DNA of 64,000 nucleotides from Halocynthiibacter styelae (GCF_016123485.1 NZ_JADCKQ010000008.1:1-64000); one strand, 5' to 3'. Numbered from the stretch's first letter, positions 37,119 to 46,326 are shown. Made by a program: numbers and translations. The notes: a model not told the origin generated them from the sequence alone.

Positions 37119-38201
37119 TCAGATTGCAATCAGATGATTGTCCCACTGCCGCGTATGTTGTGACAATTTCTGATACTTTCCGCTGGCATCAATTTCTGCG
37201 ACTTCACCTGTGCCCGTGGTCACAATAAAACCAGTGCCTGTCGCGGGGGCTGCACCACAGACATCTTCCAGACTGTGCTGCGTCAGAAACGCGCCGTCCC
37301 GGTCAAAGATCTGCGCCACGCCGCCGCGCGGGGATGTGACCGCAATATGTGATCCATCGCCACTAAAGCTGACAGACCCGCCATAGGCCTGCATCTGCAA
37401 ATGCTGCGTATCAGACGCCATAGCGAACTGCAAAGCCCCGCCCTGCCGATGGATCGCCAGCAAAGCAGGCGCATCAAAACGATCCCCCTGCCATTGCAAC
37501 GCACAGGCCACCAACCCATCTGCATTCACGGCCAGATGCCGCAGGGAATTCATGTGATCCGCAACGGGTGGTTCAACCTGTTCCAGAAGATGGCCATTGG
37601 CAGTTATATAACTGAGGTTCGGACGCATATCCGGGATGTTCAGTTTCGCACGTCCTGTTTCCGGGTGGGTTTCGATCCCGCCATTCGCCACCACCAGCAC
37701 ATCCTGCCCGGGCAGCCGGGTGATTTCATGCGGGCCAGTGCCGCCGGACGAAAACGCGCCGACCCGGTCCCAATGCGCGCTGCGATCCCAGACACCAATG
37801 ACACCTGTCCCGTTGTCGTAATCATTTTCAGGTGTGAACAGCAGATTTCCATCCTGCGAGAACACCCCATGCCCGTAGAAATGCCGTCCTTCCGGCGCTT
37901 CCAGCCGGGTAATTTCGCGACCTGCAAGGCAATCAATCACCAGGGCGAATGTGCCGGGACGGCGGGCAAAGGCGATGGCTTCGGGATGCTTTGGGTGGGC
38001 CGTCGCCGCATGGCCGCGTCCGGGCAGTGGAATACTGAAACGCCCTGCCCCGTCACGTGCAAGCCCCGCCAGATGATACGCCCCGTCGCTATCCCGTGCA
38101 GCCGCCAGATAGGCCGGATTGCCAGCTTCGGCCCATGACGTTGCAGGCACAGCGCCCGCAGCCATCATACCCGCCAGAAAACCGCGCCGCGTCGATTGCA
38201 T
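37119..38201 (-). CDS. DUF1513 domain protein, Tat-exported beta-propeller of the iron cluster
   Basis: Protein of 360 residues. The N-terminus QSTRRGFLAGMMAAG is a twin-arginine signal, with cleavage probable around SWAEAGN. The rest shows repeated strands such as HGVFSQDGNLLFTPENDY, GPHEITRLPGQDVLVVANGG and GGSVSFSGDGSHIAVTSPRG, typical of a seven-bladed beta-propeller (DUF1513). It is the last gene of a four-gene set with two imelysin proteins and a di-haem protein, a grouping seen in iron-uptake loci of Rhodobacterales. Its own role is unknown; periplasmic folding with cofactor or assembly before export is implied by the Tat signal. Confidence 0.87.
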   Translation of the reverse strand: MQSTRRGFLAGMMAAGAVPATSWAEAGNPAYLAAARDSDGAYHLAGLARDGAGRFSIPLPGRGHAATAHPKHPEAIAFARRPGTFALVIDCLAGREITRLEAPEGRHFYGHGVFSQDGNLLFTPENDYDNGTGVIGVWDRSAHWDRVGAFSSGGTGPHEITRLPGQDVLVVANGGIETHPETGRAKLNIPDMRPNLSYITANGHLLEQVEPPVADHMNSLRHLAVNADGLVACALQWQGDRFDAPALLAIHRQGGALQFAMASDTQHLQMQAYGGSVSFSGDGSHIAVTSPRGGVAQIFDRDGAFLTQHSLEDVCGAAPATGTGFIVTTGTGEVAEIDASGKYQKLSQHTRQWDNHLIAI

Positions 38202-38203
38202 GA

Positions 38204-39232
38204 TCAGTCACCATCCAGTGCGTTGAAGCCGATCCCAACACCCATAGCCGGACCCAGTTCCATCACCAGAATTTCGCGCAGACGTTCCACCGATTGCTGA
38301 AGGATCTCGACCTTCAGGCGACCGGAAATCTCATCGACTGAGGCAAAGACCGGATCGTCGGGATTGGCAGCATGGCCAAGCGCCACTTCAAATTCCGCCG
38401 CGAACAGCGCCGCGATCGCAGGATGATCCGCGGACAAAAGCGCTGCCAGTTCAGAAAGTTCTTCAAGCGCGACAATCACCTGATGGCGGGACCGGTCTGA
38501 CCGGTGCAGCTCTGCCCGGCGCGGACGCGGGCGGTCAAAGCTGCCCAACGGGCGACCAATACGGGTTTCTGCCGTGAACTGAAGCCCGGTCGACAAAGCC
38601 TTGAACAATTCCCGGAACACTTCTTCTTCATTGCGCCAGGCACTTTCTTCAACCGGGTTCAGCATCTGATCTGCGTACTCACTTTCCCAGTCACCCAGGA
38701 TCACAGCGCTGGTTTCCACAAGACCATTGGCAATAGCCCGGATCAGGGCGCAGCGGTATTCTGGCGTGGCCTGTTCGGCATAGGCCGGATCATAAAGCAG
38801 GAATTCCAGCGCATAGAGCCCACGGGCCGCAACGGAAACTTCGGCAAATTCTTCCGGCGTGCCGACAGAAGGGTCAAGATCTGTCAGAATCTGGTTCAGG
38901 GCTTTGGCGGTTTTACCGCGCGGATCCGGCCAGAAGGCAATGGCAAAAGCACGCCCGTCAACCTCGGACGGACCAAAGCGCAGGTGGCTGACCCGTGTCC
39001 AGGCATCCATCATTCCGCCCCAGGCATCGCGCAGATCAGGATCGCTGGCGGCACAATGGCTTGCCGTCGCAAGCGACAGAGATTGTGCGTGATTGTGCAG
39101 GGCCTGATAGCCCGGCAGGATCTGATCCTGCACCGTGTTTTCAATAATCGTTTTCATGTCTGCCTGCGCGCCTGCAGGCAGCAACCCCATAAGCGCAAAA
39201 ACAGCAGGTTTTAAAATACGGCGCATGGCCAA
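38204..39232 (-). CDS. Imelysin family protein lacking the GxHxxE histidine
   Basis: Periplasmic protein of 342 residues with signal peptide ILKPAVFALMGLLPAGAQA. It has the imelysin helical-bundle pattern, but the family metal motif GxHxxE is replaced by ARGLYALEFLL, with Tyr in place of His. The partner imelysin at 40952–42223 keeps the motif. Imelysin-like proteins without GxHxxE are known as a separate subgroup; they may bind haem or iron in another way or serve as a structural partner. It lies 2 bp upstream of DUF1513 and 29 bp after the di-haem gene in one operon. Confidence 0.85.
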   Translation of the reverse strand: MAMRRILKPAVFALMGLLPAGAQADMKTIIENTVQDQILPGYQALHNHAQSLSLATASHCAASDPDLRDAWGGMMDAWTRVSHLRFGPSEVDGRAFAIAFWPDPRGKTAKALNQILTDLDPSVGTPEEFAEVSVAARGLYALEFLLYDPAYAEQATPEYRCALIRAIANGLVETSAVILGDWESEYADQMLNPVEESAWRNEEEVFRELFKALSTGLQFTAETRIGRPLGSFDRPRPRRAELHRSDRSRHQVIVALEELSELAALLSADHPAIAALFAAEFEVALGHAANPDDPVFASVDEISGRLKVEILQQSVERLREILVMELGPAMGVGIGFNALDGD

Positions 39233-39261
39233 TCCTTCATATCTACCCGCTGCCCCCAGGC

Positions 39262-40839
39262 CTACAGGCTTTCTAAAAATGCGATCAGATCCGCACGCGC
39301 ATCCGGTTCCATAGCAACCACAGCATCCCGCATATTCTGCGCTTCGCCCCCGTGCCAGAGAATCGCTTCTAACAAAGAACGCGCCCGACCGTCATGCAGG
39401 AAGTATGTGTGCCCGGAAACCTGGCGCGTCAAGCCAATCCCCCAAAGCGGCGGCGTGCGCCACTCACGTCCCGTTGCGCGGGCTTCGGGGCGGTTATCCG
39501 CAAGCCCTTCACCCATATCGTGCAACAGCATGTCAGAATAGGGCCAGATCAGCTGAAAACTTTGTTCCACCTGATCTTCCAGACGATGGGTGACAAAAGC
39601 CGGTGTGTGACAGGAAATGCAGCCGGTTTCATAAAAGACCTGTTTGCCGCGCAGAACCTCTGGCGCATCCACGTTGCGCCGCGCGGGCACACCAAGGTTG
39701 CGACTGTAGAAGGTGACAAGTTCCAGCCCTTCAGAGTCGACTTCAAGGTTTTCACGGTTGTCCGGTTCCTCGCCATGCACGGCGTTGCGACAATGTTGTT
39801 GTGCTTCGGTGCATTCGCCCCAGCCACCAGGGAACAGCGGGTTCGAGATGCCGATATCACCGGCGAAAGCCCCCGCAGACTGTTCATTCACCGTCGCGGT
39901 GCCTGCCTTCAGGCCAAAGCGCCCAAGCATGGGCATGTCAAATTCACGGGACCAGACAATATTGGGGCGACCGGAAACACCATCACCATCCAGATCATCC
40001 GGATCCGCGTTTGCCAAGATATCCGCCGCTGGGATGGATTCCAGCAGGCCAAGGCCAATCATTTGCGGGGCAATACGCGGGCTGAACATCGCGTCAGGAT
40101 GAAACGCCCCATAAGCCGGATCAGCAGGCGTATAGGTCGGTACACGCAGACTGGCGGTCTCACCGTTCAGTTGTATCTCACGTTCTTCATAGCTGATCTC
40201 AAGCCGGATTTCCGGATCATGTCCGGGCAGGGCCAAATCCTGAAGCTGGCTGCCATAGGTCGGCTCAGGCAGGGTCGCGAGATAACCTTCGATCTCTGCC
40301 ATGCCTTCCGGCAACTCGTAACCAATCGGTGCAGGAATGGAGGTGCGCAGGAAGATTGAAACATTGCTGGTCTCACCCGCTTCCGGCGGATGGCCGCGCC
40401 CATCTTTCAGGTGGCACCGCTGGCAGGAACGTGCGTTGTAAAGCGGCCCAAGGCCGTCGGAGGCAAGCGTTGAGGCAGGCGAAGACACCCAGAGTTTGCG
40501 GAAAAACCCATTGCCGATCTTGAAGGTCAGCTCGTCCTCGAACGGCATATTGCCGGAGGATTGAGAAAAGGCATTGGCATCGCGGCGCGCACGCACCGTG
40601 GCAGCACCGGCGGAGTTCACTTCGAACCGGTTGGCTTCAGAGAAATCAGTCATTGGCGTGGTGACAGTTTCGATCCGGGCAGCTTCTGCCCCGGTGCGGG
40701 GAATGATGTTCAGGTGGGGTTCATCTGTAACGCCGGCAAAGGCGGATGAAGTTGCACTGATGAGCATGACTGTCGAAGCAACGCTCAGGGCTGTAACCGG
40801 CATGTTTCGCACGGGCACTGGCATCCTGTATCGGGGCAT
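39262..40839 (-). CDS. Di-haem cytochrome c / thiol oxidoreductase-like protein (DUF1111)
   Basis: Periplasmic protein of about 525 residues of the DUF1111 family. A signal peptide (LSVASTVMLISATSSAFA) follows a short basic N-terminus; two internal ATG codons give slightly shorter alternatives. Two c-type haem sites are visible, RSCQRCHLKDG near residue 135 and TGCISCHTP near 410, and the C-terminal end has HTYFLHDGRARSLLEAILWHG, typical of di-haem peroxidase-like folds. In imelysin loci this protein is thought to deal with iron redox state during uptake. It lies between the two imelysin genes; the gap to irpA is 112 bp. Confidence 0.9.
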   Translation of the reverse strand: MPRYRMPVPVRNMPVTALSVASTVMLISATSSAFAGVTDEPHLNIIPRTGAEAARIETVTTPMTDFSEANRFEVNSAGAATVRARRDANAFSQSSGNMPFEDELTFKIGNGFFRKLWVSSPASTLASDGLGPLYNARSCQRCHLKDGRGHPPEAGETSNVSIFLRTSIPAPIGYELPEGMAEIEGYLATLPEPTYGSQLQDLALPGHDPEIRLEISYEEREIQLNGETASLRVPTYTPADPAYGAFHPDAMFSPRIAPQMIGLGLLESIPAADILANADPDDLDGDGVSGRPNIVWSREFDMPMLGRFGLKAGTATVNEQSAGAFAGDIGISNPLFPGGWGECTEAQQHCRNAVHGEEPDNRENLEVDSEGLELVTFYSRNLGVPARRNVDAPEVLRGKQVFYETGCISCHTPAFVTHRLEDQVEQSFQLIWPYSDMLLHDMGEGLADNRPEARATGREWRTPPLWGIGLTRQVSGHTYFLHDGRARSLLEAILWHGGEAQNMRDAVVAMEPDARADLIAFLESL

Positions 40840-40951
40840 GAATTTCGCTTTTCTTTCTGGCTGTCACCTCGCGCAAGTCACAGCGTTTTGCCTGATATGG
40901 ACAGGCGGCCAGTGGATGGGCAAGGGGCAATATGCCCCCTGCCCGTTTGTA

Positions 40952-42223
40952 TTATTCGAACACAGAGCCCGGGTTGTCGAGGGAGTCAGAACCTTCGAAC
41001 TCAATCCCGTCAAGACCCAGAACCGCAACAACGCGTTCAATAGACTGGGTCTGATCAACCAGGCCGTTCACACCGCCCATGATCAGGGCTTCACCGGCTT
41101 CATTGCCCTGCGCCAGCATCTGGTCGTAGGAGAAACCAGCTTCCGCAGCGGTCTTGATACGACCCAGCGCCATCATAGTGGTGGACAGTTTGGACTGCAT
41201 TTCCGCATCCAGAGCCGCATCTTCATGGGACACAAGATCCGCAAGGGACGCGCCAGACACCAGTTCGCCGTTCACACGCACATATTCGCCGAGGTACACG
41301 TTCTGCACGCCCAGACCATCGTAATAGTGGCTGTTGTGGGTGTTATCAGAGAAACAGTCGTGCTCCTCCTCAGGGTCGTTCAGCAGAACGCCAAGCTTCA
41401 TACGCTCGCCCGCTTGTTCACCATAGGACAGGGAACCCATGCCGGTCAGCATCGCAACGATGCCGGCATCTTCATTGCCCAGAACGGTGCCGCGTGCTTC
41501 GCCGCTGTCCGCCCATTCAGCAGTCATGAACTCAAGATCAGAGATCAGCAGATCTGTCGCCGCTTTCAGGTATTCACCGCGACGATCACAGTTGCCGCCG
41601 GTGCAGGCATCGCCCGCCGCATAATCTGTCCAGGACCGATCGCCTGCGCCGTGATCGGTGCCGTTGTTGTCCTGCCCCCAGAGCAGAAATTCAATAGCGT
41701 GGTAACCGGTTGCCACGTTTGCTTCGACGCCATCTGCTTCGTGCAGCGTGCCTTCCAGCAGTGCAGGTGTGATCGCGGATGCGTCAATTTCAGCACCGGA
41801 GAGGGAGAATGTCGGGTTTGCAATCACGTTCAGCGCAGCCAGTTCGTTTTCATCCGTCGGGCCACCGTAAGCGGTGCCAACATAGTCGATCAGACCTTCA
41901 TCCAGCGGCCAGGCGTTTACTTTGCCTTCCCAATCATCAACAGCAGCGTTACCAAAACGGTAAACTTCGGTCTGCTGATAAGGCACACGTGCGGCCAGCC
42001 AGGCTTCTTTTGCGGCTTCGAGGTTTTCAGCAGATGGTGTCGCAATCAGCGCGTCTACAGCGTCGCCCAGCACACGTGCGGTCAGCAGGCTGTCTTCATA
42101 CTTCGCATGCGCAATATTCGCATAGTTGGTCAGAACGTCAGATTTGCTGACAGCATGGCCGTCTGCAAATGCAGCACCGGCCGTCAGCGCCAGAGCGGAA
42201 GTCGCAAGAATAAGAGATTTCAT
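40952..42223 (-). CDS. irpA: Imelysin family iron-regulated protein (IrpA-like)
   Basis: Periplasmic protein of 423 residues with signal peptide KSLILATSALALTAGAAFA. The start at 42223 has AGGGA upstream; codons before it would spoil the signal peptide. The imelysin metal motif GxHxxE is intact as GYHAIEFLLWGQD. Further conserved parts are NAWPLDEGLIDYVG and CFSDNTHNSHYYDGLGVQNV with two histidines. Cyanobacterial IrpA and related ICMP proteins are needed for growth in low iron and bind iron or haem outside the inner membrane. First gene of the iron cluster; a dyad about 70 bp upstream may be the iron-regulator site. Confidence 0.9.
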   Translation of the reverse strand: MKSLILATSALALTAGAAFADGHAVSKSDVLTNYANIAHAKYEDSLLTARVLGDAVDALIATPSAENLEAAKEAWLAARVPYQQTEVYRFGNAAVDDWEGKVNAWPLDEGLIDYVGTAYGGPTDENELAALNVIANPTFSLSGAEIDASAITPALLEGTLHEADGVEANVATGYHAIEFLLWGQDNNGTDHGAGDRSWTDYAAGDACTGGNCDRRGEYLKAATDLLISDLEFMTAEWADSGEARGTVLGNEDAGIVAMLTGMGSLSYGEQAGERMKLGVLLNDPEEEHDCFSDNTHNSHYYDGLGVQNVYLGEYVRVNGELVSGASLADLVSHEDAALDAEMQSKLSTTMMALGRIKTAAEAGFSYDQMLAQGNEAGEALIMGGVNGLVDQTQSIERVVAVLGLDGIEFEGSDSLDNPGSVFE

Positions 42224-42293
42224 GTTATGTCCCTGTGTTTCAGACAGGCCGCAAAAGGCAGCCAGATAAGATTCTCGCATAACTTACTAAAAA

Positions 42294-42315
42294 AATCAGG
42301 AATGACAATCTGATT
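42294..42315. promoter_or_regulatory. Inverted repeat upstream of irpA (candidate iron-responsive operator)
   Basis: AATCAG at 42294–42299 and CTGATT at 42310–42315 form a perfect 6-bp dyad with a 10-nt AT-rich spacer. It lies 70 bp upstream of irpA and about 35 bp past the stop of the next gene. TGA/TCA-type dyads are typical operators of iron regulators in Rhodobacterales, but the regulator is not shown by the sequence. Confidence 0.45.
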
Positions 42316-42348
42316 ATTTTACCTGGGTATTTTCTGTCGCACCCCGAC

Positions 42349-42693
42349 CTATATATATGTATCGATAATTTCCTGCATCGAGGCATAGCATTCGCGAAAT
42401 TCAAACGATCCCAACTGTCCCCCGATCCGCACAGCGATATAGAACGACGTCGCCAGAAACAGCGCCGGAAGCCGTGTAATCAGAAGGTATTTCTGGCAAA
42501 ACGCATCTCTGAGCATTGCCGCGTAGAACTTCCAGTCACAGCGCGCCCGGTCCCACCGGCCACCACCCACCGCATAACCAAAATCGTGATGCCGCCAGCT
42601 TACGGAATTGAAGAACCAGCTCGCGGTCCTTGTAATGAATTCCCGCATTCTTTCCGGCAACCAATGGGGGCCAACGCCGTTTCCGAAGTTCAA
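42349..42693 (-). CDS. Small protein with phospholipase A2-like HHDFGY...CD motif
   Basis: Protein of 114 residues from the TTG at 42693. The centre reads SWRHHDFGYAVGGGRWDRAR then CDWKFYAAML, which looks like the calcium-independent part of the phospholipase A2 active-site helices (HD-x-x-Y and C-D). The last third is hydrophobic (YLLITRLPALFLATSFYIAV) and could anchor it to a membrane. The frame stays open 14 more codons upstream as xKRPQFEDLTPEQQ, with AGGAG placed 6 nt before an ATA codon at 42733–42735. The natural start may therefore be ATA, or an ATG that has mutated. Function inferred from the motif only. Confidence 0.6.
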   Translation of the reverse strand: MNFGNGVGPHWLPERMREFITRTASWFFNSVSWRHHDFGYAVGGGRWDRARCDWKFYAAMLRDAFCQKYLLITRLPALFLATSFYIAVRIGGQLGSFEFRECYASMQEIIDTYI

Positions 42694-42793
42694 CTGTTGT
42701 TCTGGTGTAAGATCTTCAAACTGTGGTCTTTTTATAAATCACTCCTCGTTACTTTAAGAACAATAGTATGGTCTTCATACCAGAAAACGATGT

Positions 42794-43624
42794 TTACCCT
42801 CTGTCACGTAGCTGATTCAGGATGCCGCAAAGCGCCTCCGCCTGATCAATAAACTCAGCATCTTCCCGGAAAATCAGAAAGAGCGGCATTTCGATCTGTA
42901 CGCCCAGATGATGCGCACCGTCGACATCTGTGATGAAAGTCTGCGGAAAGAAACCACGCCCGCCCCGTCCGCGCAAATAGCGCAAAGCCATGGTGCAATT
43001 GCCGAGAAACACAGAATGCCCCGGCGCATCGGCGACATAGCGTTTGACCGCCACATCATACACCCCGCCCAGACGCAGATCAATAAACCGCTCCGGCACC
43101 TGACCATCAGGCCCGGCAATTTCCACCAGATGCAGAATTTCGGTTGGCAACGCCACCGTATGCAAGCCAGCCTGCGCGGGACGATCCGGCGTCAGAGCGA
43201 TATCAAGAATATGCCCGGCCACGGCCTGATGCACATCCATGGTGTGATCAAAATTCAGAGTCAGAAGGTGATCTTCGCCCGCGCCATCCAGCTGCACCGC
43301 AAGATCGGTCAGCAGCGGATCCCAGATACTCAGCGCAGCGCCCATACGCAAAGGCCGCCTGCCCCGCGCACGCCCTGGCAGATCCCGGCTGGCCATATGC
43401 CAGAGATGCACCATTTCGCGGGCGTAGGTTTCAAATTGCCGGCCAAAATCCGTGACGCTGACCCGCCGCCCGTCACGCGTGAACAGATCCGCACCAAGGC
43501 GGTCTTCCAGCGCCCGGATACGCGCGGTCACTGTTGTCTGTGCGACGGACAAGCTGCGGGCGGCGGCGTGAAAGCTGCCTTCGCGCAGGATCACCAGAAA
43601 TGTTTCGATCGCTTCAATCTGCAT
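42794..43624 (-). CDS. LysR-family transcriptional regulator, divergent from the HD protein
   Basis: LysR regulator of 276 residues, slightly shorter than usual. The helix-turn-helix is IEAIETFLVILREGSFHAAA then RSLSVAQTTVTARIRALEDR, followed by LFTRDGRRVSVTDFG; the effector domain follows. It is transcribed away from the PhnZ-like HD gene, with a dyad in the 99-bp spacer, so it probably controls that gene. The effector is unknown; if the neighbour acts on an organophosphonate, that compound would be a natural candidate. Confidence 0.9.
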   Translation of the reverse strand: MQIEAIETFLVILREGSFHAAARSLSVAQTTVTARIRALEDRLGADLFTRDGRRVSVTDFGRQFETYAREMVHLWHMASRDLPGRARGRRPLRMGAALSIWDPLLTDLAVQLDGAGEDHLLTLNFDHTMDVHQAVAGHILDIALTPDRPAQAGLHTVALPTEILHLVEIAGPDGQVPERFIDLRLGGVYDVAVKRYVADAPGHSVFLGNCTMALRYLRGRGGRGFFPQTFITDVDGAHHLGVQIEMPLFLIFREDAEFIDQAEALCGILNQLRDRG

Positions 43625-43646
43625 CTGATCACTATTTTCGCTTAGA

Positions 43647-43676
43647 CTGATAAAATCAATTCGTTTTATTTATCAG
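43647..43676. promoter_or_regulatory. Nested inverted repeat in the LysR–HD gene spacer
   Basis: CTGATAAA (43647–43654) pairs with TTTATCAG (43669–43676); inside it ATAAAA (43650–43655) and TTTTAT (43664–43669) give an overlapping dyad with an 8-nt spacer. The site is 23 bp upstream of the LysR start and 48 bp upstream of the HD gene, as expected for a LysR operator. Confidence 0.5.
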
Positions 43677-43723
43677 CGTATGCGCGGCATTCTGTGGGCA
43701 ACAGATAATGGAAGGACAGCCCC

Positions 43724-44341
43724 ATGCCAGACACCCTTCACGCGCCAGATGACGCGGAACACCGCCACAAACCCACCTGGACCAGTTTTGAAAACGCCAC
43801 CCGGGAAGATTTCCTGGCGGTGATGGATTATGAAGACGCCTATAACGCCGCCCTGCCCAACCGGATCCTGGAGGCGATCAAATCGCTGGACGAGGCCTGG
43901 ACGCCTTACCCTGTGAACCGCTATCAGCACTCCCTGCAAGCCGCGACGCGCGCTCATGCGGACGGCGCAGATGAGGAAATCATCGTTGCGGCCTTGATCC
44001 ATGACACCGGCGATATCCTTTCCCCTTACAATCACGGCGAACTGGCCGCGGCGATGATGAAGCCTTACGTCAGCGAACGCTGTTACTGGATCCTGAAGCA
44101 TCACTGCGTGTTCCAGGGCTACTACTACAATCACCACCTGGGCGGGGATCGCAATGCCCGCGACAAATACCGCGACAGCCCGTTTTGGGAAGACTGCCGC
44201 TATTTCTGTCATGAATATGACCAATGCGCCTTTGATCCGGACTATCCGACCAAACCGCTCACGTTCTTTGAACCCATGCTCCGCCGACTGTTGTCCAAAG
44301 GCGAAGGACATATGGAACTGAATGAAACCGCTGAAGATTAA
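43724..44341 (+). CDS. HD-domain protein, PhnZ-like (possible diiron oxygenase or phosphohydrolase)
   Basis: Protein of 205 residues with a compact HD domain: His69 in VNRYQHSLQAATRA, His93-Asp94 in AALIHDTGDILSPYNHGELA, a His in the latter part of that segment, then ILKHHCVFQGYYYNHHLGGD and a C-terminal Asp around HEYDQCAFDPDY. The order of ligands and the FQ-YYY segment resemble PhnZ and related mixed-valent diiron oxygenases that cleave 2-amino-1-hydroxyethylphosphonate, as well as TmpB-type relatives. No PhnY-like hydroxylase is adjacent, so the substrate is open. It is divergent from a LysR gene and ends in a strong terminator. Confidence 0.75.
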   Translation: MPDTLHAPDDAEHRHKPTWTSFENATREDFLAVMDYEDAYNAALPNRILEAIKSLDEAWTPYPVNRYQHSLQAATRAHADGADEEIIVAALIHDTGDILSPYNHGELAAAMMKPYVSERCYWILKHHCVFQGYYYNHHLGGDRNARDKYRDSPFWEDCRYFCHEYDQCAFDPDYPTKPLTFFEPMLRRLLSKGEGHMELNETAED

Positions 44342-44352
44342 AACACAAAAGA

Positions 44353-44380
44353 CCGGGGATCATCGCCCCGGCCCTTTTTT
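44353..44380 (+). terminator. Rho-independent terminator of the HD-domain gene
   Basis: CCGGGG (44353–44358) pairs with CCCCGG (44366–44371) around ATCATCG, followed by CCC and six T. It lies 12 bp after the stop. Confidence 0.88.
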
Positions 44381-44396
44381 ATTCTGTGATCAATGA

Positions 44397-45632
44397 TCAG
44401 TCGCTTTCACTCATATCCACGCCAAGGGCCTTGGCCACGGTGAAGATGTCTTTATCCCCGCGACCACACATGTTCATCACGATGATGTGGTCTTTCGGCA
44501 GGGTCGGCGCCATTTTCATCACATGGGCCAGCGCGTGGGAGGGTTCCAGCGCCGGGATGATGCCTTCCTGCGTACAGCAGAACTGGAAGGCTTCCAGTGC
44601 TTCGGTGTCGGTGATCGACACATATTGCGCACGGCCAATGTCATGCAGCCAGGAATGTTCCGGCCCAATACCCGGATAATCCAGACCCGCAGAGATCGAG
44701 AACCCTTCAAGGATCTGACCGTCATCATCTTGCAAAAGATAGGTGCGGTTGCCATGCAGAACACCCGGACGGCCGCCAGTCAGCGATGCGCAGTGTTCCA
44801 TCTTTTCATTCACGCCTTTGCCGCCGGCTTCAACACCAACGATATTGACGCTGTCATCATCAAGGAACGGGAAGAACAGGCCCATGGCGTTGGATCCGCC
44901 ACCAATCGCCGCGATGATGGTATCGGGCAGACGGCCTTCGCCTTCGTGTTCTGGCAGCTGCTCGCGCACTTCTTTACCGATGATCGCCTGGAAATCGCGC
45001 ACCATCGCAGGGTATGGGTGCGGACCGGCCACGGTGCCGATGCAGTAGAACGTGTCGCGCACATTGGTCACCCAGTCACGCAGCGCATCGTTCATCGCAT
45101 CTTTCAGCGTGCCACGACCAGAAGTCACAGGCACAACTTTTGCGCCCAGCAATTTCATGCGGAACACGTTGGGTGCCTGACGTTCAACGTCATGCGCGCC
45201 CATGTAAACGATGCATTCCAGGCCGAAACGCGCACAGACGGTCGCGGTTGCAACACCGTGCTGACCTGCGCCAGTTTCTGCGATGATCCGGGTTTTGCCC
45301 ATACGACGCGCCAGCAGGATCTGACCCAGCACATTGTTGATCTTATGCGCGCCGGTGTGGTTCAGCTCGTCGCGTTTCAGGTAGATCTTAGCGCCACCCA
45401 GAGCTTCGGTCATGCGTTCGGCATAATACAGCGGGCTTGGGCGACCGACGTAATGTTTCCACAGGTCATCCATTTCCGCGTGGAATTCCGGGTCAACTTT
45501 CGCACGTTCGTATTCTTCCTCAAGGTCAAGGATCAGCGGCATCAGGGTTTCAGACACGAAACGCCCGCCAAAATCACCAAAACGGCCGTTTTCATCCGGT
45601 CCGTTCATAAAGCTGTTGAACAGATCATCCAT
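44397..45632 (-). CDS. trpB: Tryptophan synthase beta chain
   Basis: TrpB of 411 residues, which condenses indole and serine to tryptophan with PLP. The cofactor lysine is in [18 protein letters not shown] near residue 97; the phosphate-binding loop is [17 protein letters not shown], and [15 protein letters not shown] and [13 protein letters not shown] are standard. The PLP-facing C-terminal [15 protein letters not shown] is intact. It follows trpF by 11 bp. trpA is not in the window, which is usual where trpFB and trpA are separated or trpA lies elsewhere. Confidence 0.97.
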   Translation of the reverse strand: MDDLFNSFMNGPDENGRFGDFGGRFVSETLMPLILDLEEEYERAKVDPEFHAEMDDLWKHYVGRPSPLYYAERMTEALGGAKIYLKRDELNHTGAHKINNVLGQILLARRMGKTRIIAETGAGQHGVATATVCARFGLECIVYMGAHDVERQAPNVFRMKLLGAKVVPVTSGRGTLKDAMNDALRDWVTNVRDTFYCIGTVAGPHPYPAMVRDFQAIIGKEVREQLPEHEGEGRLPDTIIAAIGGGSNAMGLFFPFLDDDSVNIVGVEAGGKGVNEKMEHCASLTGGRPGVLHGNRTYLLQDDDGQILEGFSISAGLDYPGIGPEHSWLHDIGRAQYVSITDTEALEAFQFCCTQEGIIPALEPSHALAHVMKMAPTLPKDHIIVMNMCGRGDKDIFTVAKALGVDMSESD

Positions 45633-45643
45633 AGTTTTTCCCC

Positions 45644-46297
45644 TCAGAAACGTGGCACGGGATTTGTCGCTGCCTGGACGAAATCCGCTATCTTCTTTGC
45701 ATTCTTTACGCCTGGCGCGCTCTCAACACCAGAGGAAACGTCAACCTGCGTTGCGCCCGTCAGGTGGATGGCCTCGGCGACATTTTCCGGGTTCAGCCCG
45801 CCCGCCAGCATCCATGGTGTGGCCCAGCGACGCCCGGCCAGCAAACGCCAGTCAAAAGCCAGACCATTCCCCCCGGGCAGATCGGCGTGTTTTGGCGGTT
45901 TGGCGTCGATCAGCAGCTGATCGGCAACCTGGGTGTAGGTGCTGATTTGCGCAAGATCCGCTTCATCCGCAATCCCAATGGCTTTCATCACCGGCAGACC
46001 ATAACGCGCACGTACTTCCTGCACACGTTCAACGCTTTCTTTCCCGTGCAGCTGTAACATATCCAGCGGCACTTGCGCGGTGATCGCATCCAGCGTGGCA
46101 TCATCTGCATTCACGGTCAGGGCAACCTTCGCCACCCCTTCCGGAATTTCAAGCGCCAGGTTGCGCGCCTGGTCAATCTCAAGATGTCGGGGGGATTTCG
46201 CAAAAAATACGAGGCCCGCATAACGGGCCCCGGCGGCAGCAACTGCAGCCACATCATCAGTGGTCTTCAGACCGCAAATCTTAACACTGGTGGTCAT
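45644..46297 (-). CDS. trpF: Phosphoribosylanthranilate isomerase
   Basis: TrpF of 217 residues, a small beta/alpha barrel that converts phosphoribosylanthranilate to CdRP. The catalytic Cys7 is in [12 protein letters not shown] and the catalytic Asp in [20 protein letters not shown] near residue 130; [11 protein letters not shown] and [13 protein letters not shown] form the phosphate-binding end. Complete length. It starts 29 bp after the LapA-domain gene and is coupled to trpB. Confidence 0.96.
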   Translation of the reverse strand: MTTSVKICGLKTTDDVAAVAAAGARYAGLVFFAKSPRHLEIDQARNLALEIPEGVAKVALTVNADDATLDAITAQVPLDMLQLHGKESVERVQEVRARYGLPVMKAIGIADEADLAQISTYTQVADQLLIDAKPPKHADLPGGNGLAFDWRLLAGRRWATPWMLAGGLNPENVAEAIHLTGATQVDVSSGVESAPGVKNAKKIADFVQAATNPVPRF

Positions 46298-46326
46298 ATT
46301 CTGATGCCCTGCCTTTTCGTGGCAGC

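Noticed and set aside
40574-42313. Long open frame antisense to the di-haem and imelysin genes
   Set aside because: The opposite strand encodes proteins with signal peptides and haem motifs; the antisense frame has no recognisable domain and reflects codon bias.
44487-45920. Long open frame antisense to trpB/trpF
   Set aside because: Shadow of well-conserved tryptophan genes; no start signal or family.
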